Positions 1 to 8,312 of a stretch of 64,000 nucleotides of DNA are shown in pieces. A model generated the notes under the pieces. That model saw only the letters and a program-made list of their open reading frames with translations, ran no database searches and was not told the DNA's origin. A program made the position numbers and the translations under genes. Source of the DNA: a bacterium M00.F.Ca.ET.205.01.1.1 (GTDB taxonomy: Bacteria; Pseudomonadota; Alphaproteobacteria; Rhizobiales; Rhizobiaceae); NCBI GenBank assembly GCA_004791255.1, contig SRUQ01000007.1:1-64000 (forward strand), given 5' to 3'. Each line of letters begins with the position of its first letter. Positions within the stretch are counted from its first letter, which is position 1.

Positions 1-109
1 GCGCTGCAAACTTGCCGGGGTTGTGCATGTCCACTTTAAAATCGAGATTGTCTCGATAGAACGCGACCGCCTTGTCGATGTCGGCAACGATATATCGGAC
101 GGATGCCAT
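1..109 (-). CDS. VOC (glyoxalase/bleomycin-resistance) family protein, N-terminal fragment
   Basis: The first 36 residues of a gene running off the left edge, starting MASVRYIVADIDKAVAFYRD. The pattern of a short strand followed by D-x-D-K-A-V-x-F-Y is the typical opening of a vicinal oxygen chelate domain, the fold of glyoxalases and small metabolite-resistance proteins. A good ribosome binding site (GGAGA) lies about 7 bases before the ATG. The substrate cannot be inferred from the fragment. Directly upstream are two tandem palindromic 24-base repeats that could be its operator. The domain call is reasonably safe; the function is open. Confidence 0.75.
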   Translation of the reverse strand, partial: MASVRYIVADIDKAVAFYRDNLDFKVDMHNPGKFAA

Positions 110-120
110 TAGCTTTCTCC

Positions 121-168
121 GTGTGGGTCGCAACCGGTTGCTGAGTGTGGGTCGCAACGGGTTGCTGA
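121..168. repeat. Two tandem 24-bp repeats, each with a GCAACCGGTTGC-type palindrome
   Basis: The unit GTGTGGGTCGCAACCGGTTG plus CTGA occurs twice head to tail (121-144 and 145-168) with one mismatch. The first copy contains a perfect 12-base palindrome, GCAACCGGTTGC; in the second it is GCAACGGGTTGC. The pair sits 12 bases upstream of the start codon of the VOC gene. Palindromes with a central CCGG repeated about two helical turns apart are typical of a repressor operator. The regulator is not in the window, so the operator role is inferred. Confidence 0.5.
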
Positions 169-224
169 TGCCTGACTTCATTCAATGAAGCCTCCTCTCG
201 CCGATGGGTAGTTCGACGCGGCGG

Positions 225-457
225 CTATCGTTGCCAAATCTTTTCGTTCTTCTGCTGATAGTCGGGGAACGCCTTAGTTAGCCCACCGATAACTTCTGCT
301 GCCGTTTCAAACATCGCCTTGAACTGGGGTTCATCCACTTTGCCGATGTCTTCCCGCTGTAATTTTGAATTTCCTGAAGCCGCTGCTCCACCTTTTGAAC
401 GTGATGTTTGGGATCGCTGCGATCGCTTGGTCCCGTGGTTGTTGGGCCAACGTCCAC
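225..457 (-). pseudogene. Small conserved hypothetical gene with a one-base deletion
   Basis: Read from a GTG at 457, one frame gives about 40 natural-looking residues (DVGPTTTGPSDRSDPKHHVQ, then KVEQRLQEIQNYSGKTSAK). It then becomes disordered, while the next frame picks up VDEPQFKAMFETAAEVIGG and continues to KNEKIWQR and a TAG stop. The join falls at 338-341, where restoring one base (AAG GTG instead of AAGTG) gives a continuous protein of about 77 residues. Its first part is charged and helical. I recognise no named domain. It is either a real pseudogene or a sequencing error, and no function is proposed. Confidence 0.5.
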
Positions 458-637
458 AACAGAATTTGGTTCCGGTCAGCTCGCGACCGGATCGAACCAG
501 AGCCAAATCCGGCCATGTCCGCTATGCCGCCGAAAGCGAAGTAAATTCAGAGCATTAGCGGCACCGCCACCGGACATTTAGCGGTTGATGGCGTTGCTCC
601 GCGTGTGATTCAAGTTCCCAAACCGGACCCTCGAATC

Positions 638-1112
638 ATGCGCTACGAACTCAGCTATTACGAATGGACCACTATCAAGCCGATGCTGCCGAACAAGCCG
701 CGAGGCGTTCGGCGCGTAAATGACCGTCGCGTCCTCAACGGCATCTTTTGGGTCCTGCGTTCAGGTGCGCGTGGCGCGACCTGCCGGAGAACTACGGTCC
801 CCGCACCACTTGTTACAATCGCTTCATTCGTTGGCGGCGGGCTGGCATCTGGGACGGAATCATGGATGCACTGGCCGCCGGTCGTGACGCGGCGGTGCAA
901 ATGATCGATACCTCCGTCGTGCGCGTGCACCAACACGGAGCCTGCATCGCCGACAACAATCGGCAAGATATGGGTCGTTCATGAGGTGGCCTGACCAGCA
1001 AGATTCACGCGTTGGTGGACAAGAATGGCCTGCCGCTCTGGCCAACTATCTGGCGTTCGTCAAACTCGCATCAATCCGAATTTGGCTGCGTGCTAATGAG
1101 TCCACGCCGTAG
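638..1112 (+). pseudogene. IS5-family transposase remnant (internally deleted, frameshifted, nonsense)
   Basis: The start (MRYELSYYEWTTIKPMLPNK) and the following NDRRVLNGIFWVLRSGA segment are classic IS5-group transposase N-terminus. One base is missing near 769-771. The reading then continues in another frame as WRDLPENYGPRTTCYNRF through MIDTSVVRVHQHGACIADNN, with an in-frame TGA at 982-984 where CGA (Arg) is expected. After HALVDKNGLPL the sequence jumps near 1036-1041 to the family's extreme C-terminus (LANYLAFVKLASIRIWLRAN, then ESTP stop), so roughly the central third including most of the catalytic core is lost. It cannot be active. I did not find clear terminal inverted repeats. Confidence 0.85.
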
Positions 1113-1251
1113 CTCGATATCTGCTAGGAGACGTCTCAAACCTTGCTCGACTGGCCCCTCCGGGAGCGACACGAAACAGATGCAAGTCGCGAAGCAAGCA
1201 GAACGTCACGGGATTTAGGTGGAGAACTTCTGATTCCCAAACTCCACCAAT

Positions 1252-2787
1252 TCACTTCACCGAAATACTGGGGCCACCCTCGACCGCCAGCACCAGCCGG
1301 CGATTGGTGATGCGAGCCAGTTGCGCCAGCCGGCCGGCGGGCCGCTCGCCATAGAGATCGGCGAGCGATGCCGGCAGCACCAGCGCCAGCACGCCGTTGC
1401 CGCGATGCTCCCATTTCAACCTGGGCATGATGCCGGGCATCGACGCGGTCAACAGGTAGACGACTCGCATCATCGCCGCCAACAGCCGCGCCCGCTCGAG
1501 ATAGCGCGGCGTTGCCAGCGCCTTGATTTCGGGCGCGATGGTTTCGTTGAAGACGCCGTCGTGACGATAGGCGTTGGCGAGCGCCAGATAGGCGCGGCCC
1601 GGATGGTCGACACCTATGAAGGAGGCGTGGGCGATGATGTTGAGCGATTGCTTGCCACGATATTCGGGATGCGCGCGCCAGCCGATATCGGCAAGCAGGC
1701 AGGCGGCATGGCGATAGCGCGCCTCGTCTTCCGTCTCGTCGATGCCGAAGGCCTTGAAGGCCTTGCCCGTCCATTCGACGAGGTCATGTGCGTGATGAAC
1801 CGAGCGCGAGCGCAAGAGGGCAAGCTCCTCGGCGGCCGAGATCAGCGGATCGGCCTTCTGCTCGGCCTGGTCGAGCAGCGAATAGAGGAAGCCTTCGCGT
1901 ACGCCGAGCGCCGAAACTATGAGCTTCGACGGCTGCATCGCCGCCATGATCTCCTGCAGCACCACCGCGCCGTAAGGCAGCAGCGAGCGGCGATTTTTCG
2001 AAACGCCCTCGATACCCCTGACCTTCTCGATCTCGCCCCTGGCCACCTGGCGCAGGAAGGCGGCGGCGCTTTCGACCGAGATTTCGTAGTGGTGCATGAC
2101 GCCGAGCGGATAGTTGCTCATTTCCATGTGCAGGCGGGCAAGGTTTCGCCAGGTGCCGCCGACGGCATAGAAGGGCCTGCCCTGCCCGCCTTTCAGGAGC
2201 TTCGCCCGCGCCAGTTCATCGCGCGCGATCTTCGCGGCCTGGGTAAGCGAGTTCTTCGCCATGTCCTGCAGGCGCAGGCCGCCCAGCGGCAGCGTTATGC
2301 CATCACCGATCGCTTCCTTGTTGACGTCGACCAGTTCTAGACTGCCGCCGCCGAGGTCGCCGGCGATGCCATCGGCCGGGTGGAAACCCGAGATGACGCC
2401 GAGCGCCGAATAATAGGCTTCCTGGCGGCCGCTGATGACGCGGATCTCGGTTTTCAGCACCTCTTCGGCGCGATGGATGAAATCGGGACCGTTGATCGCC
2501 TCGCGGGCGGCAGCGGTCGCCAGTACATACATGTGCTCGGCGCCTGCCTGATCGGAAAGCGCGCGGAAGCGGCGGAACTCCTCCATCGAGCGCGACACGC
2601 CCTCCGGATCGAGCTTGCCCGTCGACACGATGCCACGGCCGAGGCCGGCCAGCATCTTTTCGTTGAACAGCATGGTCGGCGAGCGCGCCAGCCCCTCATA
2701 GACGACAAGGCGGATCGAATTCGAGCCGATGTCGATGATGGACAGCGGTCGGCGATCCTGCAGCCGGCCCTGGGAAACAGACGGCAT
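1252..2787 (-). CDS. ppx: Exopolyphosphatase, Ppx/GppA family
   Basis: 511-residue protein of the actin-like Ppx/GppA phosphatase family, which removes terminal phosphates from inorganic polyphosphate (and, in GppA-type members, pppGpp). The phosphate-1 motif IDIGSNSIRLVVYEG is at about 18-32, the catalytic glutamate lies in SGRQEAYYS near residue 123, and the phosphate-2 motif GDLGGGSLELV is near 143-153. A C-terminal HD-like half follows, with HH and D residues around ASFIGVDHPGR. It is the second gene of an operon: its ATG at 2787 overlaps the TGA of ppk by one base. Production and breakdown of polyphosphate are therefore translated from one message, probably under the PHO-box promoter upstream of ppk. 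Confidence 0.93.
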   Translation of the reverse strand: MPSVSQGRLQDRRPLSIIDIGSNSIRLVVYEGLARSPTMLFNEKMLAGLGRGIVSTGKLDPEGVSRSMEEFRRFRALSDQAGAEHMYVLATAAAREAINGPDFIHRAEEVLKTEIRVISGRQEAYYSALGVISGFHPADGIAGDLGGGSLELVDVNKEAIGDGITLPLGGLRLQDMAKNSLTQAAKIARDELARAKLLKGGQGRPFYAVGGTWRNLARLHMEMSNYPLGVMHHYEISVESAAAFLRQVARGEIEKVRGIEGVSKNRRSLLPYGAVVLQEIMAAMQPSKLIVSALGVREGFLYSLLDQAEQKADPLISAAEELALLRSRSVHHAHDLVEWTGKAFKAFGIDETEDEARYRHAACLLADIGWRAHPEYRGKQSLNIIAHASFIGVDHPGRAYLALANAYRHDGVFNETIAPEIKALATPRYLERARLLAAMMRVVYLLTASMPGIMPRLKWEHRGNGVLALVLPASLADLYGERPAGRLAQLARITNRRLVLAVEGGPSISVK

Positions 2788-4982
2788 CAGGTGGCGGCGT
2801 TCTTCTTGCGGCGCTTGAACTGCGCGATCCGCTTCGGCGCATGCGATTTCAGCGCATCACCCCGTCCCGACAGGCTCGGATTGGTCATGAAATATTCCTG
2901 CGCGTTGAACGGTTCCTCGCCCTCTTCCAGCACGACGCGCCGGGAGGTTCCATCAGCCAATACGTCGAAACTTTGCTGATTGTCCATGATGTTGCCCAGC
3001 ATGATCTGGCCGAGCACCTGTTCATGCACAGTTGGATTGGTGATCGGCACCATGGTCTCGACGCGGCGGTCGAGGTTGCGCGGCATGAGGTCGGCCGAGG
3101 AGATGTAGACGATCGCCTCGTCCGACGGCAGGCCATAGCCGTTGCCGAAGCAATAGATGCGGCTGTGCTCGAGGAAACGGCCGACGATCGACTTGACCCT
3201 GATGTTTTCCGACAGGCCCGGCACCTGCGGCCGCAGGCAGCAGATGCCGCGCACGACCAGGTCGACCTCGACGCCGGCGCGGCTGGCATCATAGAGCGCG
3301 TCGATGATGATCGGATCGACCAGCGCGTTCATCTTCATCCAGATGCGCGACGGCCTACCCTCCAGGGCATGGGCGATTTCGTCCGATATGTGCTGCAGGA
3401 TGCGGTTCCTGAGCGTGAATGGCGAGATCGCCAGCCGCATTTCGGCGGTCGGTTCGGCATAGCCGGTGATGAAGTTGAAAAGCTGGGCTACGTCGCGCGC
3501 GATCGTGGCATCGGTGGTGAAGAAGGACAGGTCGGTGTAGATGCGTGCCGTCACGGGATGGTAGTTGCCGGTGCCGAGATGCACGTAATTGCGCAGCTTG
3601 CCGTCCTCGCGCCGCACCACCAGCGACATCTTGGCGTGCGTCTTGAGTTCGAGGAAGCCGAACACGACCTGGACACCGGCGCGCTCGAGGTCGCGCGCCC
3701 AGCGAATATTGGCTTCCTCGTCGAACCGCGCCTTGAGCTCGACAAGTGCGGTCACCGACTTGCCGGCCTCGGCGGCATCGACCAGCGCGCGCACGATCGG
3801 GCTGTCGTTGGAGGTGCGGTAAAGCGTCTGCTTGATCGCCACCACTTCGGGATCGGCCATTGCCTGGCGCAGGAATTGCACCACCACATCGAAGGATTCG
3901 TAGGGATGATGGACGACGATGTCCTTCTCGCGGATGGCGGCGAAGCAATCGCCGCCATGCTCGCGGATCCGTTCGGGAAAGCGTGGATTGTAGGGCGTGA
4001 ATTTCAGGTCGTCGCGGGGAATGGCGACGATCTCCGAAATCTGGCTGAGCGCCAGCGGACCGGTGAGCACACTGATGCGGCTCGACGAGACGCCGAGCTC
4101 GCCGGCGACAAACTCGCGCAGTTCGGCCGGCATCAGCATGTCGAACTCGATGCGGATCACGGAACCGCGGCGGCGCCGCTTCAGGGCCGTCTCGAACAGC
4201 CGCACCAGATCTTCCGACTCTTCCTCGACCTCGATATCGCTGTCCCGGATGATCCGGAACGTACCGGAGCCCTTAACTTCATAGCCCGGGAAGAGCTTGC
4301 CGATATAGAGGCCGACCGCCTCCTCGAGCGGGATGAAGCGGACATGGTGCTTGCGGTCCGGCAGGCGGATGAAGCGCTTCAGCGCCACCGGCAGGCGCAA
4401 GAGCGCACTCATCTCCTCGCCGTTCTTGCGATGGCGAAGCTGCAGCGCCATCGAGAAGCCGAGATTGGGAATGAACGGGAACGGATGCGCCGGATCGATC
4501 GACAGCGGGGTCAGCACCGGAAACACCTGCTCCTGGAAGTGATCTTCCAGCCAGACCTTCTCATCCTTGGTCAGCGCATCACGGGTGATGCTCTCGATGC
4601 CTTCCTTGTTGAGCAGCACCGTCAACGCCGAAAGGCTCTTCTGCTGGTCCTCCTGCAGCCGCTCGACCTCGCGCAGCAACTGCTCGAGTTGCTGTTCGGG
4701 GGTGCGGCCATCGGGGCTCTTCAGCACGATGCCCTCGCGCACCTGGCCGGCAAGGCCAGCGACACGCACCATGAAGAACTCGTCGAGGTTGGCGGCCGAG
4801 ATCGACAGGAAGCGGACCCGCTCGAGCAGCGGATGATGCTCGTTCAGCGATTCTTCGAGGACGCGGCGATTGAATTGCAGCCAGGAGAATTCACGGTTGA
4901 CGAAACGGTCGGGATTGCCCCCTTCCGGGCTCGCCTTCTCGACATTGATGAATTCGCTCTGCACCGGCTTCAGTTCGTTCAT
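2787..4982 (-). CDS. ppk: Polyphosphate kinase (PPK1)
   Basis: 731 residues, full length for PPK1, which reversibly transfers the gamma phosphate of ATP to polyphosphate. The N-terminal domain begins with the characteristic RFVNREFSWLQFNRRVLEES (about 26-45). The two catalytic-domain histidines are present: His449 in LELKTHAKMSLVVRR (the autophosphorylated residue) and His606 in GRFLEHSRIYCFGNG. The D-L-M-P-R-N-L-D-R-R motif follows near the C-terminus. It is followed by ppx with a one-base overlap. The leader between the start codon and the candidate PHO box also holds a perfect 16-base palindrome (5005-5020). Induction by phosphate starvation is inferred. Confidence 0.97.
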   Translation of the reverse strand: MNELKPVQSEFINVEKASPEGGNPDRFVNREFSWLQFNRRVLEESLNEHHPLLERVRFLSISAANLDEFFMVRVAGLAGQVREGIVLKSPDGRTPEQQLEQLLREVERLQEDQQKSLSALTVLLNKEGIESITRDALTKDEKVWLEDHFQEQVFPVLTPLSIDPAHPFPFIPNLGFSMALQLRHRKNGEEMSALLRLPVALKRFIRLPDRKHHVRFIPLEEAVGLYIGKLFPGYEVKGSGTFRIIRDSDIEVEEESEDLVRLFETALKRRRRGSVIRIEFDMLMPAELREFVAGELGVSSSRISVLTGPLALSQISEIVAIPRDDLKFTPYNPRFPERIREHGGDCFAAIREKDIVVHHPYESFDVVVQFLRQAMADPEVVAIKQTLYRTSNDSPIVRALVDAAEAGKSVTALVELKARFDEEANIRWARDLERAGVQVVFGFLELKTHAKMSLVVRREDGKLRNYVHLGTGNYHPVTARIYTDLSFFTTDATIARDVAQLFNFITGYAEPTAEMRLAISPFTLRNRILQHISDEIAHALEGRPSRIWMKMNALVDPIIIDALYDASRAGVEVDLVVRGICCLRPQVPGLSENIRVKSIVGRFLEHSRIYCFGNGYGLPSDEAIVYISSADLMPRNLDRRVETMVPITNPTVHEQVLGQIMLGNIMDNQQSFDVLADGTSRRVVLEEGEEPFNAQEYFMTNPSLSGRGDALKSHAPKRIAQFKRRKKNAAT

Positions 4983-5044
4983 GGATCCTGCTCTTCCCCG
5001 CCCCAGCCGGTTAACCGGCTTAACTTATCCTGTGGCAGGCTTTT

Positions 5045-5062
5045 GCGACAGTTCTCTGACAG
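5045..5062 (-). promoter_or_regulatory. Candidate PHO box (PhoB site) upstream of ppk-ppx
   Basis: On the minus strand the sequence is CTGTCAG-AGAA-CTGTCGC: two 7-base CTGTCA-like half-sites separated by four bases, the exact spacing of PhoB boxes. It lies about 60 bases upstream of the ppk start codon. It is part of a larger direct repeat (18 identical bases at 5036-5053 and 5060-5077), so a third CTGTCGC half-site lies further upstream at 5069-5075. Six of seven and five of seven bases match the consensus half-site. PhoB control of polyphosphate synthesis is known in other bacteria; here it is inferred from sequence only. Confidence 0.6.
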
Positions 5063-5148
5063 GCTTTTGCGACAGTTTGATTTCATCGAACTTGCAAAGA
5101 GCCCTGATATGATCCAGATGCAGGTGAGACGGCGTTAAGGAGACGACG

Positions 5149-5394
5149 ATGGCAGGCGGTTCCATTCCCCATTTCCAGAATGATGCGGGCTATCCGGCGA
5201 TCGACATCGGCGTGCGGGAATTCATGTGCACCGGCGCCAACCCGCCCTTCGACCATCCGCATGTGTTCCTCGATATGGGCGGCGACGACGAGAAGGTCTG
5301 CCCCTACTGCTCGACGCTCTATCGCTATTCGCCGAAGCTGAAGGCGACGGAAACGCTGCCGGCCGGCTGCCTCTACATCGACCAGGCCGCCTGA
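5149..5394 (+). CDS. Zinc-finger domain-containing protein (zf-CHCC, NDUFS6-like)
   Basis: 81 residues, preceded by a strong AAGGAGACGACG ribosome binding site. The pattern REFMCTGANPPFDHPHVFLD followed by VCPYCSTLY supplies Cys, His, Cys and Cys ligands for one zinc ion. This is the zf-CHCC domain shared with the mitochondrial complex I accessory subunit NDUFS6 and widespread as a stand-alone small protein in alphaproteobacteria. A role near respiratory complex I is a family-level inference. It is transcribed away from ppk and followed 19 bases later by a flavin monooxygenase gene, so the two may share a message. Confidence 0.85.
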   Translation: MAGGSIPHFQNDAGYPAIDIGVREFMCTGANPPFDHPHVFLDMGGDDEKVCPYCSTLYRYSPKLKATETLPAGCLYIDQAA

Positions 5395-5413
5395 ACCTCC
5401 AGCGGCCGCGCCG

Positions 5414-6655
5414 ATGGACGACACGCGCGCCCGCCAGATCGTCATCGCCGGGGCGGGCATTGCCGGGCTGACCGCAGCGATTGCTTTCGCCGGCCGCGGC
5501 TACGATGTGCGGATATTCGAGCAGGCGCAACGCCTCGAAGCCGCCGGCGCCGGCATCCAGCTTTCTCCCAATGCGACACGCATCCTGCGCCAGCTCGGCG
5601 TGCTTGAACATCTGCTGCCGAAGGCTATCCGGCCGGAGGCGGTGGTTTTGAAGGACGCCGCCACGCTGCGCGAACTGGCGCGCGTCCCGCTCGGGCAATC
5701 GGCTGAAAGCCGCTGGGGGGCGCCCTATCTGGTTGCCCATCGCGCCGACGTTCAGGCGGCGCTGATGGCACGGGTGGCCGAATCGCCAGGGATCGAACTG
5801 GTCACCGGCGCGCGTGTCAGCGCAATTGCGGCAGGACCGAGTGGCGTCACCGTGACAACCGAGGTCGGCGGCGAAAGGGTCTCGACCGACGGTTTCCTGC
5901 TGGTTGGCGCCGATGGCGTCTGGTCTTCGACACGCAAGCTCGCCGGCTCGCGCGGCGGAAGCGATTCCACAGGAAGCCGCTTCTCCGGCGAACTGGCCTG
6001 GCGCGCCACGGTCGCGGCTGACAGCGCCGCCGGACAAGCCTTTGCCGCGATCGGCGCCACGGACTGCGCCACGACTTTCCTGCATCCGGGTTTTCATCTG
6101 GTTGCCTACCCGGTGAGCGGCGGCAACGCCTTCAACCTTGTCGCTTTCACCAGGGGTGAGCGCATTGCCGAGGGCTGGTCGGGCTACGCCGATCCCGGCA
6201 TTCTCTCAGCTGCCATGCGCCGTACTGCGCCGGCGCTGGCGAAAGTGGCTGTTTTGGCTGGCCCGTGGACGGCCTGGCCGATCCATACGGTCGATCCGAA
6301 ACAGCGATGGGCTAAGCCGCCGGGCATCGCGCTGATCGGCGATGCGGCGCACGCGATGACGCCATTCGCGGCGCAAGGCGCGGCCATGGCGATCGAGGAT
6401 GCAGCAACGCTTGCCGGCCTGGTCGCCGACTTCCCCGGCGATGCGTCGCAGAGCCTGGCTATTTGGGAAAACTTGCGCCGGCCGCGCATCGAGAGAGTGC
6501 TTAAGCGCGGCGCGCTCAACCGGCTGGCCTGGCACGCCTGGGGGCCAATCGCGGTCGCCCGCAATCTGGTGCTTGCGACGCGATCGGCGGAGAAGCTCGC
6601 GGCCGATCTGGACTGGCTCTACGGCTGGGAGGAGCGCAACGTTGTGAGACGTTGA
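5414..6655 (+). CDS. FAD-dependent monooxygenase (salicylate hydroxylase-like)
   Basis: 413 residues of the class A flavoprotein aromatic hydroxylase family, which use NAD(P)H and oxygen to hydroxylate a substrate. The Rossmann FAD motif IVIAGAGIAGLTAA is at about 9-22, a DG-type motif (LVGADGVWSSTR) lies around 160-171, and the ribityl-binding GD motif IALIGDAAHAMTPFAAQGAA around 300-319. All cofactor motifs are intact. No aromatic degradation genes lie beside it, so the substrate is unknown; ubiquinone-ring hydroxylases belong to the same superfamily but the N-terminal region reads more like salicylate or 6-hydroxynicotinate hydroxylases. Confidence 0.85.
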   Translation: MDDTRARQIVIAGAGIAGLTAAIAFAGRGYDVRIFEQAQRLEAAGAGIQLSPNATRILRQLGVLEHLLPKAIRPEAVVLKDAATLRELARVPLGQSAESRWGAPYLVAHRADVQAALMARVAESPGIELVTGARVSAIAAGPSGVTVTTEVGGERVSTDGFLLVGADGVWSSTRKLAGSRGGSDSTGSRFSGELAWRATVAADSAAGQAFAAIGATDCATTFLHPGFHLVAYPVSGGNAFNLVAFTRGERIAEGWSGYADPGILSAAMRRTAPALAKVAVLAGPWTAWPIHTVDPKQRWAKPPGIALIGDAAHAMTPFAAQGAAMAIEDAATLAGLVADFPGDASQSLAIWENLRRPRIERVLKRGALNRLAWHAWGPIAVARNLVLATRSAEKLAADLDWLYGWEERNVVRR

Positions 6656-6716
6656 GAAGTCTCTAATTTTGGCAGAGAGCTGTAGTTCGGTTGAGAGCGG
6701 ACTAAGCCCCGCAACC

Positions 6717-7382
6717 CTAGTTGTACAATCCTAGCGACCACCCCAGCGTCACCGGCAGCGGGTTCCACCAGCCGGTGCGCAGGCCGGCGGTGCGCAGGGC
6801 CGCCGCGGTCCAGGTATTGCAGCCGACCAGTGCGTTGAAATGGCCATTGGCCTCGTAGAAGCGGTCGAAACTGGAATAGCCGGCGTTGCCGATGACAACA
6901 GGCCCGGCCGATCCCTGTTGGAAGCTCGCCGCGACATAGTCAAGCAGTGCCGAAAAATGCTGCTCGTCGATGTCGAAGCCGGCGACGTCGGGATGCGGCT
7001 CGGCGATGGCCCCGGCGACATCGACATGCATCACGGAAGCGTCGAGCGTCAGCGCCTTGAGCACTGGCATGGCCTTCAGTTGCGACCAGGTCGGCGTCTC
7101 CAGATAGAAGGCGCGGCCACCCCAGCCGAAGACGAGGTAGCGCACCTCGCTCGCAGCGACGGGCAGGCCCGACTCGGCAAGAAAACCAAAGCGCCGCCGC
7201 ACATCGTCGTCGACCGGGATGGCGATGTCGGTATGGATCGGGTTCCTCAGCACCAGGATGCGGCGTGTCCCCTCGCCCATCGCCGCGGCCGGCCAAAGCG
7301 GGCGCGGCAGCAGCGTGCCGAGCGTCGCGGCAAGTGCCAATGCGACAACCAGCATGGCCAGGAAACGCAGGAGCTTTTTCAT
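6717..7382 (-). CDS. TIGR02117/DUF2459 family protein
   Basis: 221 residues from the ATG at 7382 (MKKLLRFLAMLVVALALAAT), giving one N-terminal membrane-spanning or signal segment. An upstream in-frame ATG at 7439 is rejected because it lies inside the terminator of the aap operon. Conserved features of this uncharacterised family are visible: HTDIAIP near 50, YLVFGWGGRAFYLETP near 88-103, and the C-terminal GCNTWTAAALRTAGL near 190. Some members lie near urease genes in other genomes, but none are present here. The function is unknown; it is probably periplasmic and membrane anchored. Confidence 0.8.
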   Translation of the reverse strand: MKKLLRFLAMLVVALALAATLGTLLPRPLWPAAAMGEGTRRILVLRNPIHTDIAIPVDDDVRRRFGFLAESGLPVAASEVRYLVFGWGGRAFYLETPTWSQLKAMPVLKALTLDASVMHVDVAGAIAEPHPDVAGFDIDEQHFSALLDYVAASFQQGSAGPVVIGNAGYSSFDRFYEANGHFNALVGCNTWTAAALRTAGLRTGWWNPLPVTLGWSLGLYN

Positions 7383-7437
7383 CAGGGCGGGGCTTTGCAA
7401 TTCCGGTGCGTGCTGGACGGGAGTGATCGTCCGAGGC

Positions 7438-7468
7438 AAAAAAGCCCGGCTGCGGCAGCCGGGCTTTT
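7438..7468 (-). terminator. Rho-independent terminator of the aapJQMP operon
   Basis: A GC-rich hairpin with stem AGCCCGGCTGC against its complement, flanked by A and T runs, begins about 20 bases after the aapP stop codon. On the minus strand it is followed by six T residues. This is a textbook intrinsic terminator and marks the end of the operon. Confidence 0.85.
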
Positions 7469-7488
7469 CAGAATTGGCCTAGGGTCGC

Positions 7489-8292
7489 TCAGTGCAGGAT
7501 CTGCGACAGGAACAGTTTCGTGCGCTCGTGGCGCGGATGGTCGAAGAACTCGGCCGGCGTGTTCTGCTCGACGATCTGGCCCTGATCCATGAAGATCACC
7601 CGGTTGGCGACTTTGCGCGCAAAGCCCATCTCGTGGGTGACGCACAGCATGGTCATGCCTTCCTCGGCCAGGCCCACCATCGTCTCCAGCACTTCCTTGA
7701 TCATCTCGGGATCGAGGGCCGAGGTCGGCTCGTCGAACAGCATGATGCGCGGGTTCATGCACAGCGAGCGGGCGATCGCCACGCGCTGCTGCTGGCCGCC
7801 CGAAAGCTGGCCAGGGTACTTGTTGGCCTGTTCGGGAATTTTCACGCGCTTGAGGAAATGCATGGCGATCTCCTCGGCCTGCTTCTTCGGCGTCTTGCGC
7901 ACCCAGATCGGCGCCAGAGTGCAGTTCTCCAGGATGGTCAGATGCGGGAACAGGTTGAAGTGCTGGAACACCATGCCGACCTCACGGCGCACCTCGTCGA
8001 TCTTCTTCAGATCGTTGGTCAGTTCCTTGCCGTCGACGATGATCTTGCCCTTCTGGTGTTCCTCCAGCCGGTTGATACAGCGGATCATGGTCGACTTGCC
8101 CGATCCTGAAGGACCGCAAATGACGATGCGCTCGCCGCGCATCACCTTCAAATTGATGTCCTTCAGCACATGGAACTCGCCGTACCATTTGTGCATGGCG
8201 ACGATGTCGATGGCGACATCGGTGGTGGAAATATGCATCTTGGCGGCGTTGACCTTCAGGTCCTCGGCGCTGACGGCATTTTCGGTGGCCAT
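7489..8292 (-). CDS. aapP: General L-amino acid ABC transporter, ATP-binding protein AapP
   Basis: 267 residues from the ATG at 8292, which follows a GGGGAA ribosome binding site. It contains Walker A (GPSGSGKST), the signature LSGGQQQRVAIARSL, Walker B (RIMLFDEPTSALDP) and the H-loop (VTHEMGFA), the standard polar amino acid transporter ATPase. It is the last of four genes in the order J-Q-M-P and supplies ATP hydrolysis for the AapQM channel. In Rhizobium this system takes up a wide range of L-amino acids and also affects their efflux, and it matters in nodule amino acid cycling. The assignment to Aap rather than another polar system rests on the two large permeases beside it. Confidence 0.93.
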   Translation of the reverse strand: MATENAVSAEDLKVNAAKMHISTTDVAIDIVAMHKWYGEFHVLKDINLKVMRGERIVICGPSGSGKSTMIRCINRLEEHQKGKIIVDGKELTNDLKKIDEVRREVGMVFQHFNLFPHLTILENCTLAPIWVRKTPKKQAEEIAMHFLKRVKIPEQANKYPGQLSGGQQQRVAIARSLCMNPRIMLFDEPTSALDPEMIKEVLETMVGLAEEGMTMLCVTHEMGFARKVANRVIFMDQGQIVEQNTPAEFFDHPRHERTKLFLSQILH

Positions 8293-8312
8293 GGCAGTTC
8301 CCCTTTTTGTTC

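Noticed and set aside
2841..5138. Long 765-residue open frame on the plus strand across ppk
   Set aside because: It is antisense to ppk, with His/Asp/Arg-rich composition typical of the complementary frame of a GC-rich gene. No ribosome binding site or recognisable domain.
7383..7439. Upstream ATG extension of the DUF2459 gene
   Set aside because: The extension runs into the aap operon terminator and gives residues that do not fit a signal segment; the ATG at 7382 is used.
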